A stretch of DNA of 9,330 nucleotides from DASPTT01 sp035623275 (GTDB lineage: Bacteria > Actinomycetota > Acidimicrobiia > Acidimicrobiales > UBA8190). Positions 1 to 6,165 of this stretch are shown here, piece after piece. Position 1 is the stretch's first letter; every line of letters begins with the position of its first letter. The position numbers and the translations under genes are program-made. The DNA lies in the NCBI GenBank assembly GCA_035623275.1, contig DASPTT010000059.1, positions 1-9,330 of the forward strand. The letters are read 5' to 3'. Below the pieces are notes generated by a model, which saw only the letters and a program-made list of their open reading frames with translations, ran no database searches and was not told the DNA's origin.

Positions 1-415
1 GCTGGCTGGCCTCGTGCGCTGCCGGCTCCGCCGGCCGCCGCGTCCTCCGCTGGCCTCGCGTCCTGTCGCCCCGGTGCGCGGCCCCTCTGCGCCGTCCGCG
101 CGCCGGTGCTCCTCTCTCCCCACTGGTTGTGGAAATCACAACGTGTGGGCATGTCAGGGTCCCATTTTGATGCTGTGTCGCTCAGGCAACTTCGTTTCGT
201 TATTCAAACCCCGGGTTGAGACCCTGGAGCATGCGGGCGGCGATGTCGGATGGGTCACAGCTTGGGCGCGACTGCACCGACACTGGCAATGTCTGTGCGG
301 TCCATTCGGTGCCCACCGAGTGCCGGTGTGCGGCTCATCGAGGCGGAGGTGTCGGGTCGTGCGGCTCGAGCTACGAGGTGGGTATCGACGGGCCCTGGCT
401 TTGATCGGCCCGTAG
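1..415. other. Region without a convincing gene
   Basis: No reading frame here has a recognisable protein motif; the open frames on both strands are rich in Arg, Pro and Ser, as expected of non-coding frames in GC-rich DNA. Bases 1-120 are very GC-rich. About 121-210 is clearly poorer in GC and contains a small perfect dyad. Frame 1 near 325-365 reads GVRLIEAEVSG, faintly like the 'GVRVxxIEPG' segment that precedes the C-terminus of many SDRs, so decayed SDR sequence may extend into this stretch. That is only a hint. Confidence 0.5.
126..142. repeat. Short perfect inverted repeat, possible operator
   Basis: Arms GTTGTG and CACAAC are perfect 6-base complements separated by GAAAT. The dyad lies in the lower-GC patch of the left flank. 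Its size and symmetry would fit a dimeric regulator site such as those of GntR or TetR types, but no regulator gene or dependent promoter is visible, and a 6-base dyad can occur by chance. Confidence 0.25.
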
Positions 416-607
416 AGGGCCTTCATAGTCGGCCCCGAAGCGGTAGCCAGGGTCATCGGCAACGCACTCACCGCCGGCGCTCCACGGGTGCGGTACCTCG
501 TGGGCCGCGACGCCCAGGGCATCGCCGCCGCCCAGTCGCTCGTTCCGACCGTCGTGAGGGACCGCATGGCCAGGATCGTGACCGTCTTTGAGGGGCCAAG
601 AGGATAG
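416..607 (+). pseudogene. C-terminal remnant of a short-chain dehydrogenase/reductase
   Basis: Frame 2 is open for 63 codons after an in-frame TAG (413-415) and ends at TAG 605-607. The segment contains GPEAVARVIGNALTAG, followed by RVRYLVGRDAQ and a helix rich in Val and Arg. This matches the usual tail of classical SDR oxidoreductases: a 'PExVAxxIxxALTA' helix, then 'xxRYLVGxDA'. The NAD(P)-binding TGxxxGxG motif and the catalytic YxxxK are absent, and no good start codon or ribosome binding site lies upstream. About three quarters of a normal 250-300 residue SDR is missing or decayed beyond recognition. An intact SDR would fit the surrounding lipid genes as an alcohol or aldehyde dehydrogenase. 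The family call rests on motif resemblance only; a chance open frame cannot be fully excluded. Confidence 0.55.
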
Positions 608-615
608 AGGGGCAA

Positions 616-660
616 GGTCGTCACCGTTGCGTCCGCGGTGTGCCGGGAATGGTGGCGACC
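616..660. terminator. 10-bp stem between convergent ends, possible bidirectional terminator
   Basis: GGTCGTCACC (616-625) pairs with GGTGGCGACC (651-660) over ten positions with a single G-U wobble, leaving a 25-base loop that itself contains CCGCGG. The stem sits between the end of the SDR remnant (607, plus strand) and the hydrolase stop codon (662-664, minus strand), where a shared terminator would be expected. There is no clear U-tract on either side, as is common for actinobacterial hairpin terminators. Confidence 0.4.
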
Positions 661-661
661 A

Positions 662-1600
662 CTACTCCTCTTCGTCGTCGGGCGGCGCACTGGTGAGCAG
701 CTCTCGCCAGCGTTCTTCGGGCACATGGGCGGGTGTCGTGGTCTTGAGGAAGTCCTCGAGGACGGCCAGGAACCGGTCGGCGTCCCGCCAGGGCAGGAAG
801 TGCCCGGCGCCCTCAAGGATCTCGAGGCGGGCGCCGGGGATGGCCTCGGCCGCCCGGTATGCGTGGGCCACCGGGATGATGCGGTCGCGGTCGCCCCAGA
901 CGATGAGGGTGGGGACTGCCTCGGCCAGATACAGCCGGTCGTGGGCGCTCACGCGCTGCCCGGCGATGTCGATGACCGAGCGGACGGTGTGGATGAAGGC
1001 CATCTGGCCGTGGCGATCGGTCAAGGTGGTGTAGCTGCGCCACACCTCGGCCAGCGTGTCGCTCGGTCGCCAGCCCACCCGGCGGGCCACGGTGCCGGGC
1101 CACTCGCCGGTTTCCCGGATGCGGGGGTGGAATAGGAGCGGGAGCACGTACTCAGCGCCGGGCAGGGTCACCGCCTTGAGCAGTGGGCTGACCTCCTTGC
1201 CCAGCCCGCCGGAGGCCACCAGCACCAGCCGCTGGGCCCACTCGGGGAATTGGTAGGCGAACTGCATTGCCACCCCACCGCCCAGTGAGTGGCCGACGAG
1301 GGTGACGCGTTCGTGGCCGAGGACGGCCAACAGGTCCCGGATGCCGCTGGCGTAGGCGCCCAACGAGTAGTCGCCCCGGGGCTTGGCCGAGTGCCCGTGG
1401 CCCAGCAGGTCGGGGGCGACAACCGTGTAGTGCTCGGCCAAGGCTGGCATCACGGCCCGCCAAGTGGTCGAACTCCCGGCGATCCCGTGGATGAGCAGGA
1501 TCGTCGGCCCCTCGCCGGCCATCCGGTAGCCGACGTCGTGCCCGTGGATCCGGATGGTGCGCAAACGAAACGGACTGACCTTCATGGAGCGATCGGCCAC
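662..1600 (-). CDS. Alpha/beta hydrolase (lipase/esterase-like)
   Basis: This is a 312-residue alpha/beta-hydrolase-fold enzyme. The oxyanion-hole HG is at residues 38-39, the nucleophile elbow GHSLGG at 103-108 (Ser105), the likely acid in WGDRD at Asp239, and the catalytic His in GAGHF at His267. The triad is complete, with correct order and spacing. The protein has no signal peptide or membrane helix, so it is probably cytosolic. I place the start at GTG 1600 because GAGGAG lies 9 bases upstream; ATG 1585 is the alternative and lacks a good ribosome binding site. The gene begins 13 bases after the upstream WS/DGAT stop, and the two are almost certainly co-transcribed. The substrate is not readable from sequence. 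Context suggests a lipid ester, but haloalkane dehalogenase-like or C-C hydrolase relatives share this fold. It ends in a short acidic tail. Confidence 0.92.
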   Translation of the reverse strand: MADRSMKVSPFRLRTIRIHGHDVGYRMAGEGPTILLIHGIAGSSTTWRAVMPALAEHYTVVAPDLLGHGHSAKPRGDYSLGAYASGIRDLLAVLGHERVTLVGHSLGGGVAMQFAYQFPEWAQRLVLVASGGLGKEVSPLLKAVTLPGAEYVLPLLFHPRIRETGEWPGTVARRVGWRPSDTLAEVWRSYTTLTDRHGQMAFIHTVRSVIDIAGQRVSAHDRLYLAEAVPTLIVWGDRDRIIPVAHAYRAAEAIPGARLEILEGAGHFLPWRDADRFLAVLEDFLKTTTPAHVPEERWRELLTSAPPDDEEE

Positions 1601-1609
1601 GTTTCGTAT

Positions 1610-1615
1610 CTCCTC
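1610..1615 (-). promoter_or_regulatory. Ribosome binding site overlapping the upstream stop codon
   Basis: On the minus strand GAGGAG stands 9 bases before GTG 1600 and shares two bases with the TGA (1616-1614) that ends the WS/DGAT gene. This decides the hydrolase start and implies that ribosomes finishing the acyltransferase can reinitiate on the hydrolase. Confidence 0.7.
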
Positions 1616-3089
1616 AGACGCCGGCGGCATCGGCAGCCTCCCCACACCTCTCGTTCGCCCGCTTTCGGGGCGAGGCGGCCCTCGTGGCCGCCTCGTGGAG
1701 CTCGGCAAATGCGAGGGACGTGGCGTCGGCCAGCTGCCAGGGGTCTGCCACGATCTCGGGGCACACCACGAAGCCGAAGTCGATCTGGTCGAGGTAGCTG
1801 AGGACCGTGATGTTCAGCCCGCCGCCGTCGAGCAAGGGGCCCATGGGGTAGTTGGCTACCAGCCGCGCCCCGGCGATGTAGAGGGGGAACGACGGCCCCC
1901 GCACGTTTGAGACGATCAGGTTGAAGATCGGCGGGTGGCGCTCGGTGAGACGGAGCCGGGTGTAGGCCCGGACCCCCGCTGCGAGCACCCCGGGCGGGGC
2001 GACATCGGCCAGGTCCAGGATGAGGTCGTCGCCCAGTGCTCCATGCATCGCCTTGGCGCTGTGGGTCGAGGTGTGGATGGCCCGGAGCCGCTCGGCCGGG
2101 TCGTCGAGCTGCGTGGCCAGGGCAGCGCCCATTACCGCGACCGCGTTCCCCCACGCGCTGCCGGTGGCGTCGCCGCCGGCATCGACGTGCACGGCCACGG
2201 GAACCTGGGCGATGAGCGGCGTGGTTGGAAGCTCGCCGCGATCGGCCAGGTAGCGACGCAGCGCACCGGCACAGATACCGAGCACCACGTCGTTGACCGT
2301 CACGGACAAGGCGTTCTTGATGGTCTTCACCCCCGAGAGCGGCACCGAGCAGAAGGCGAACCCACGATGTGGGGTGATGGCCTGGTTGAGCGAGGTGCGC
2401 GGCGCCTGGAAGGGGAAGGTCGCCGCCGCCCATTCCGCCGAGCCTCGAAAGCGCAGCATGCGGAGGGCGGAGCCGCCGAGGTGGCCTGCCGTGCGGATGG
2501 CGCGCAGCGGCGTGGCCGCCAGACGGGGGAGCGCCCGCAGGGCCATCTCCCACCCCGGGGGGATGCGCTCGCCGGCAAGCTCGGGGGTCCCGGGCCGTTC
2601 GAAGGGCGCGTCGGGGTCGAGATCGAAGAGCACCTCGTAGAGGCGAGCACCCCGGGCGCCATCCACCAGGGAGTGGTGGACCTTAAAGAGCAGACCCACG
2701 TTCCCGTCTTCGAGGCCCTCAATGAACCAGTCCTCCCACAACGGGCGGTCCCGCTCGAGCTTGTAGGCGAACAGATCGCCAACCAAGGCACCGAGCTCGC
2801 GGGGGCCGCCAGGGGGCGGGACGCCGACACGGTGGAAGTGGCGGTCGAGATCGAGGTGCGCGTCGTTGACCCAGGCGGGCCGATCCAGGCCAAAAGGGAC
2901 CTCGACCAGGCGACGCAGGAACGGGCCGAGCAGCCCCGCCCGGGCCTCGAGCAGGGCGCGCAGTCGGTGGACGTCGAAGCCGCCGGGAGCGGTCGAGGGG
3001 TCGAGCACGACCAGCGTCCCCGCGTGCATGTGCCAACTCGGCGTCTCGCCGTAGACGAAACCGGCGTCCGCACCACTGAGCCGCTGCAT
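1614..3089 (-). CDS. Wax ester synthase/diacylglycerol acyltransferase (WS/DGAT), copy 1
   Basis: This 491-residue protein has the normal length for the bacterial WS/DGAT family, which transfers acyl groups from acyl-CoA to diacylglycerol or fatty alcohol at the membrane or lipid-droplet surface. The N-terminus shows the family opening 'LSGADAGFVYGETPSWHMH'. PLWE is at 116-119, the active-site HHxxxDG at 138-144 (HHSLVDG, His139 the likely base), VNDV at 265-268, and SNVRGP at 394-399 in the C-terminal WS_DGAT_C half. The residues after HHxxxDG are A-R-G, where copy 2 has V-S-G. The ATG at 3089 is preceded by a moderate AGGGGTGG and fits the family N-terminus exactly. It is the first gene of a bicistron with the hydrolase. 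The family call is firm. Whether it prefers diacylglycerol, wax alcohols or another acceptor cannot be told from sequence. Confidence 0.95.
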   Translation of the reverse strand: MQRLSGADAGFVYGETPSWHMHAGTLVVLDPSTAPGGFDVHRLRALLEARAGLLGPFLRRLVEVPFGLDRPAWVNDAHLDLDRHFHRVGVPPPGGPRELGALVGDLFAYKLERDRPLWEDWFIEGLEDGNVGLLFKVHHSLVDGARGARLYEVLFDLDPDAPFERPGTPELAGERIPPGWEMALRALPRLAATPLRAIRTAGHLGGSALRMLRFRGSAEWAAATFPFQAPRTSLNQAITPHRGFAFCSVPLSGVKTIKNALSVTVNDVVLGICAGALRRYLADRGELPTTPLIAQVPVAVHVDAGGDATGSAWGNAVAVMGAALATQLDDPAERLRAIHTSTHSAKAMHGALGDDLILDLADVAPPGVLAAGVRAYTRLRLTERHPPIFNLIVSNVRGPSFPLYIAGARLVANYPMGPLLDGGGLNITVLSYLDQIDFGFVVCPEIVADPWQLADATSLAFAELHEAATRAASPRKRANERCGEAADAAGV

Positions 3090-3237
3090 CGGACCACCCC
3101 TAATCGATCATTCTTCCCCGTTGCCAGCCGCCGGGTTAGTGCCGAAAGCCCCCGAACACGGGCAAGTCATTCCCATCCGCCGACACCGCGCCCGGTTGGC
3201 TCGAAGGAGGCGCCTGGGCCAGCCCGGAGGAGAAGCC

Positions 3238-3297
3238 GTGCCGCCGGCCATAAGCGGGCGAGACCCAGACGAGGGTCGACTTTGTCAGTGGTCATAG
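3238..3297 (+). CDS. Possible 19-residue leader or small ORF
   Basis: GGAGGAG (3226-3232) stands 5 bases before GTG 3238, the strongest plus-strand ribosome binding site in this intergenic region. The frame encodes MPPAISGRDPDEGRLCQWS and stops at TAG 3295-3297. The peptide resembles no family known to me. It could be a regulatory leader peptide for the patatin gene 180 bases downstream, or a chance match in GC-rich, purine-containing DNA. If the candidate promoter at 3311-3339 is the real one, this ORF would lie outside that transcript. Confidence 0.2.
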   Translation: MPPAISGRDPDEGRLCQWS

Positions 3298-3310
3298 GTG
3301 TGCATGCCGG

Positions 3311-3339
3311 TTGGCAGTCGGGAGCGCGATCGTTAGAAC
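3311..3339 (+). promoter_or_regulatory. Candidate promoter for the patatin gene
   Basis: TTGGCA (3311-3316) and TAGAAC (3334-3339) are separated by 17 bases, matching 5 of 6 and 4 of 6 consensus positions for a housekeeping-sigma promoter. Transcription would start near 3346, giving an untranslated leader of roughly 130 bases before ATG 3479. This is visual matching only. Confidence 0.3.
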
Positions 3340-3478
3340 CTGGAGCTGGTGGTCTTGGCTTCGTCCACGGGTTCGGTGGCCCCGGCCCCGTTGCGGCTCT
3401 TCGCCACCGCGCCAGACCGCTGGCAACAGGGCCGTTGAGCCCTGTCCGGGAGGGTGCTCGCGTCGGAAAATACAAGCC

Positions 3479-4666
3479 ATGCTCGGCACTGCGCTCGACA
3501 TATTCCGCCTCCGCCAGTACTTCAACGTCATCACGCGGACCAGGGAGATCGTGGACGGGGTCCGCGAGGACGCCGGCCTGGTCAACGATGCCCGACGGGC
3601 GCTGGTGCCCCTCCCCCTCGAGCGGCGACGACAGCCGAACCTCCATCCGTTCCCGCCAACACAGCCCCTCCGGGCCGCCGACCTAAAGGGGCGCCGGCTG
3701 GGCCTGGTGGTGACCGGGGGCAGCGGCGCCCTCGCCTCGGTTGTCGGGGCCGCGAGAGCCCTGGAAGAAGCGGGCGTCCGCCCGGCGATCATCTCGCTGT
3801 GCTCGGGTTCCGCGCTGTTCGGCTTCCCCATCGCCGCCGGCATCCCCGCCGACCAGGTCGCCGACTTCACACTGGGGCTCCGCCCCGACGACTACGTCGA
3901 CGTCGACTGGCGCATGCTGGCCTCCCTGCTTCCCCGGGCGGCGAAGGGCTTCGCGGGCATCGTCCGAGGTGAGCGAATCGAGGCGACGTACCGGCGACTA
4001 CTCGGCGACATGACCCTCGCCGAGATGCCGATCCCCGCCTACGCGCCGATCTGGAACATCGAGCACAACCGCCTCGAGTACATCGGCCCCCGCACCTACC
4101 CCGACATGTCCGTCGCCCGGGCCGTCCACATGGCGATCGCCCTGCCCTTGTTCATCGAGCCGGTGATGCTCGGCGGCGGCTACTGGTGCGACGGCGGCAT
4201 CGTCGACATCTTCCCGGTGCGGCCCATCCTCGACATCGAGGAACCGCCCGAGGTGGTGCTGGCGATCAACGGCTTCTACCCGCCGGGGTTCGTCGGCGAG
4301 AACGCCTCCGGCTGGCAGGACCGGCGCGCCAGCATCCTCTACGTCGCCAGCCAGGTGCGCACCTGCCAGCAAGCGGAGCTGGCGAGGACCAACCTCACCC
4401 GGCTCGAGCAGGAGACCGACGTGATGATGATCGAGCCCGTGCCCTACGCCAAGGTCCGCGGGGCCGGGTTCTACCGGCAGTTCCTCAACACCACAGACTG
4501 GCCGGAGTTCATGCGTGCCGGCCGCCTCGAGGCCCGTCGCGTCCTCACCGCCAGCGCCGGATCCGGGGCGTCCGCTCGATCAGAGCTCATGGCCGATCGT
4601 CCCCGCACCAGAACCCGACGAACGAGGCCATCGGTAGCACTCGACCGCGTCGACGGTGGCGGCTGA
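3479..4666 (+). CDS. Patatin-like phospholipase/acyl hydrolase
   Basis: This 395-residue protein has patatin-fold features: an oxyanion-loop-like GGSG at 80-83, a nucleophile elbow around Ser111 (CSGSALFG) and the catalytic-dyad aspartate in DGG at 238-240. Patatin enzymes hydrolyse acyl esters of phospholipids or neutral lipids with a Ser-Asp dyad. The elbow reads S-G-S-A-L rather than the usual G-x-S-x-G, and the loop has GGSGALA where GGGxRG is typical, so this is a divergent subgroup. About 70 residues precede the domain, with RxYFxxI-type sequence near residues 11-18. Longer in-frame starts exist back to 3311, but the protein-like sequence begins at ATG 3479; its ribosome binding site is weak. 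The last ~40 residues are Arg/Ser-rich and poorly ordered. The gene probably shares a transcript with the hydrolase 108 bases downstream. Confidence 0.88.
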   Translation: MLGTALDIFRLRQYFNVITRTREIVDGVREDAGLVNDARRALVPLPLERRRQPNLHPFPPTQPLRAADLKGRRLGLVVTGGSGALASVVGAARALEEAGVRPAIISLCSGSALFGFPIAAGIPADQVADFTLGLRPDDYVDVDWRMLASLLPRAAKGFAGIVRGERIEATYRRLLGDMTLAEMPIPAYAPIWNIEHNRLEYIGPRTYPDMSVARAVHMAIALPLFIEPVMLGGGYWCDGGIVDIFPVRPILDIEEPPEVVLAINGFYPPGFVGENASGWQDRRASILYVASQVRTCQQAELARTNLTRLEQETDVMMIEPVPYAKVRGAGFYRQFLNTTDWPEFMRAGRLEARRVLTASAGSGASARSELMADRPRTRTRRTRPSVALDRVDGGG

Positions 4667-4762
4667 GGCCGCGTCGGCCTTGCCCCCCAGAGACGACAGC
4701 CGGCCGAATATCCGCAAGACCCGACCGCCGGGTGCCACACTGACAGAACCGAGCCTCGTTTC

Positions 4763-4772
4763 GGGGGGGGGG
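4763..4772 (+). repeat. G10 homopolymer directly before a start codon
   Basis: Ten consecutive G end two bases before ATG 4775. The tract takes the place of the ribosome binding site of the downstream hydrolase. Runs of this length are prone to slippage during replication and sequencing, so a length change here could alter initiation without shifting the frame. Confidence 0.9.
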
Positions 4773-4774
4773 CG

Positions 4775-6040
4775 ATGACATCTGAGGAGATGCGGGCGGC
4801 CGGGCGCCTGGCCACACGGACGCTGGCCGACACCGTGTCGAACGTCGAGCAGATCCATCGCGCCGCCGCAACCAGAATCTTCGCCTTGACCGGGCCCGCG
4901 GGTGTCCCCGTCCGAGTCGTCCACAACGGCATCGCCACCGGCGTCTACACCCTGATCCGCAGCGCCGGCCTGGCCGCCGGCTGGGCCGCCAGCGAAGTTG
5001 CCGGCGTGGCGGCAGGATCGGCTCGTCCGGTCGGGTCCACCCCCCGGAGCAATCTGGCCGTGGCGGTGCTTAACGCCTTCCTCGGACATGAACTGGCCGA
5101 GCAAGGCAGCCCATTGGCGATCCCCATGGCCATCAGACGGGACCGGGCCGACATCGTCCCGGAGCGCGACGCCCTCGAGGCCGCATTCCCCGAGGCGACC
5201 ACCAAGGTGGCGGTCTTCGTCCACGGCTTGACCTTGAACGAGGAATCCTGGCGGTTGCACGCCGACCGCCACGGCCACGGTGAAGAGGCTACCTACGGCT
5301 CCCGGTTCGCTGAGGACTTCGGGTACACCCCGGTCTATCTGCGCTACAACTCCGGTCTCCACATCTCGGAGAACGGCCACCACCTCGCCACGCTGCTCGA
5401 GAAGGTCGTTGGCGCCTGGCCCGTCCCCGTCACCGAATTGCTTCTGGTGGGCCACTCCATGGGTGGCCTGGTGGCCCGCAGCGCGTGCCACCAGGCCATG
5501 GAGCGGGGCGATTCGTGGGTGCCGGCGGTGCGTCACATCTTCTACCTCGGCACGCCCCATCTGGGTGCGGGCCTTGAGCAGTGGGTCAACCAGCTCACGG
5601 CCATGCTTGGCAGGCTCGACGAAAGTCGTCCGCTGGCGTCCGTCCTCAACCGGCGTAGCGCCGGGATTAAGGACCTCCGTGCCGGCCACCTGCTCGACGA
5701 CGACTGGCGCAGGGCCGACCACGGGTCGAAGTACCCGATGTGCGACGTCCCGTTGCTCCCTTCGGCCCAGCACTACGCCGTGAGCGCGACCGTCACCGCA
5801 GGCCGTCGCAACCCGCTCGGTCGGGTGGTGGGTGACCTCCTCGTCCAGCCCGCCAGTGCCCGCGGCCGATCCCGGGATGGCCGGCACATCCCCATTCCGG
5901 CCGAACACAAGCGCCACTTCGAGGGGCTGCACCACTTCCGGCTTCTCAATCACCCACCGATCTACGAGGCGATGCGCGAGTGGCTCGAGCCTACGTCCTG
6001 CGTCGGGTCTGCGGTCGGCTCCACCCTCGTCTCCCCGTAG
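4775..6040 (+). CDS. PGAP1/LipA-type alpha/beta hydrolase with an extra N-terminal domain
   Basis: This 421-residue protein carries an alpha/beta-hydrolase domain from about residue 143. It shows VFVHG (147-151), the nucleophile elbow GHSMGG (226-231, Ser228) followed by LGTPH (258-262), a GDLLV segment whose Asp364 is the likely acid, and LHHFRLLNHP (385-394) containing the probable catalytic His387. GHSMGG plus LGTPH is typical of PGAP1-like, DUF676 and triacylglycerol lipase groups, so a lipid ester substrate is likely. Residues 1-140 form an Ala/Gly-rich, mostly helical region with a hydrophobic stretch near 52-80 (IATGVYTLIRSAGLAAG onward); it may bind membrane or lipid droplets, but I do not recognise the domain. 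ATG 4775 follows a G10 tract; ATG 4790 is an alternative, but its GAGGAG is too close to serve as a ribosome binding site. It probably shares an operon with the patatin gene. Confidence 0.9.
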   Translation: MTSEEMRAAGRLATRTLADTVSNVEQIHRAAATRIFALTGPAGVPVRVVHNGIATGVYTLIRSAGLAAGWAASEVAGVAAGSARPVGSTPRSNLAVAVLNAFLGHELAEQGSPLAIPMAIRRDRADIVPERDALEAAFPEATTKVAVFVHGLTLNEESWRLHADRHGHGEEATYGSRFAEDFGYTPVYLRYNSGLHISENGHHLATLLEKVVGAWPVPVTELLLVGHSMGGLVARSACHQAMERGDSWVPAVRHIFYLGTPHLGAGLEQWVNQLTAMLGRLDESRPLASVLNRRSAGIKDLRAGHLLDDDWRRADHGSKYPMCDVPLLPSAQHYAVSATVTAGRRNPLGRVVGDLLVQPASARGRSRDGRHIPIPAEHKRHFEGLHHFRLLNHPPIYEAMREWLEPTSCVGSAVGSTLVSP

Positions 6041-6082
6041 CACGCGTCATGGATCTTCCGCCATCGAACTGAACGGCAAGCG

Positions 6083-6121
6083 CGGCACGGCTGATCGTGG
6101 CCTGATCGGCGGCAGGTGCCG
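6083..6121. terminator. Weak hairpin between convergent genes
   Basis: CGGCAC (6083-6088) and GTGCCG (6116-6121) are perfect complements around a 27-base loop that contains a direct repeat, CTGATCG, at 6091 and 6102. The element lies between the stop codons of the convergent hydrolase (6040) and WS/DGAT copy 2 (6166). Position suggests termination; structure alone is unconvincing. Confidence 0.2.
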
Positions 6122-6165
6122 ACCTGTACGGGGGCCGAGTGGCGATGTCGACCGTCCCGCCGGCT

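Larger units (their letters stand above)
3090..3478. other. Divergent intergenic region
   Basis: These 389 bases separate the WS/DGAT (minus) from the patatin gene (plus) and should carry the promoters of both operons. I see one possible plus-strand promoter (3311-3339) and one 19-codon open frame behind a strong ribosome binding site (3238-3297), both listed separately. No convincing minus-strand promoter boxes were found. The plus frame upstream of ATG 3479 stays open back to 3311, but it has no family similarity. Confidence 0.5.

Noticed and set aside
200..334. Minus-strand 44-codon open stretch ending in DPSDIAARMLQGLNPGFE
   Set aside because: The last 18 residues look protein-like, perhaps the tail of a lost gene, but there is no start codon or longer similarity and the upstream residues do not look coded.
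154..816. 220-codon open frame on the minus strand covering the left flank and the SDR remnant
   Set aside because: It overlaps the end of the real alpha/beta hydrolase in another frame and reads as Arg/Pro/Ser/Thr-rich sequence without motifs.
3311..3478. N-terminal extension of the patatin protein to an upstream ATG
   Set aside because: The added 56 residues are Trp/Arg/Pro-rich and unlike a signal peptide; family-like sequence begins at ATG 3479.
1935..3686. 583-codon open frame on the plus strand
   Set aside because: It lies opposite WS/DGAT copy 1, whose family motifs are unmistakable; the plus-strand product is Gly/Arg/Glu-rich with no motif. It is a GC-driven shadow.
4666..4680. AGGCCG-CGT-CGGCCT hairpin at the patatin stop codon
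   Set aside because: A 6-base stem with a 3-base loop, overlapping the stop and without a U-tract, is common by chance at this GC content; the downstream same-strand gene also argues against a terminator here.
4580..6043. 487-codon open frame on the minus strand
   Set aside because: It is antisense to the hydrolase with GHSMGG and LGTPH motifs; its own product is low in complexity and matches nothing known to me.
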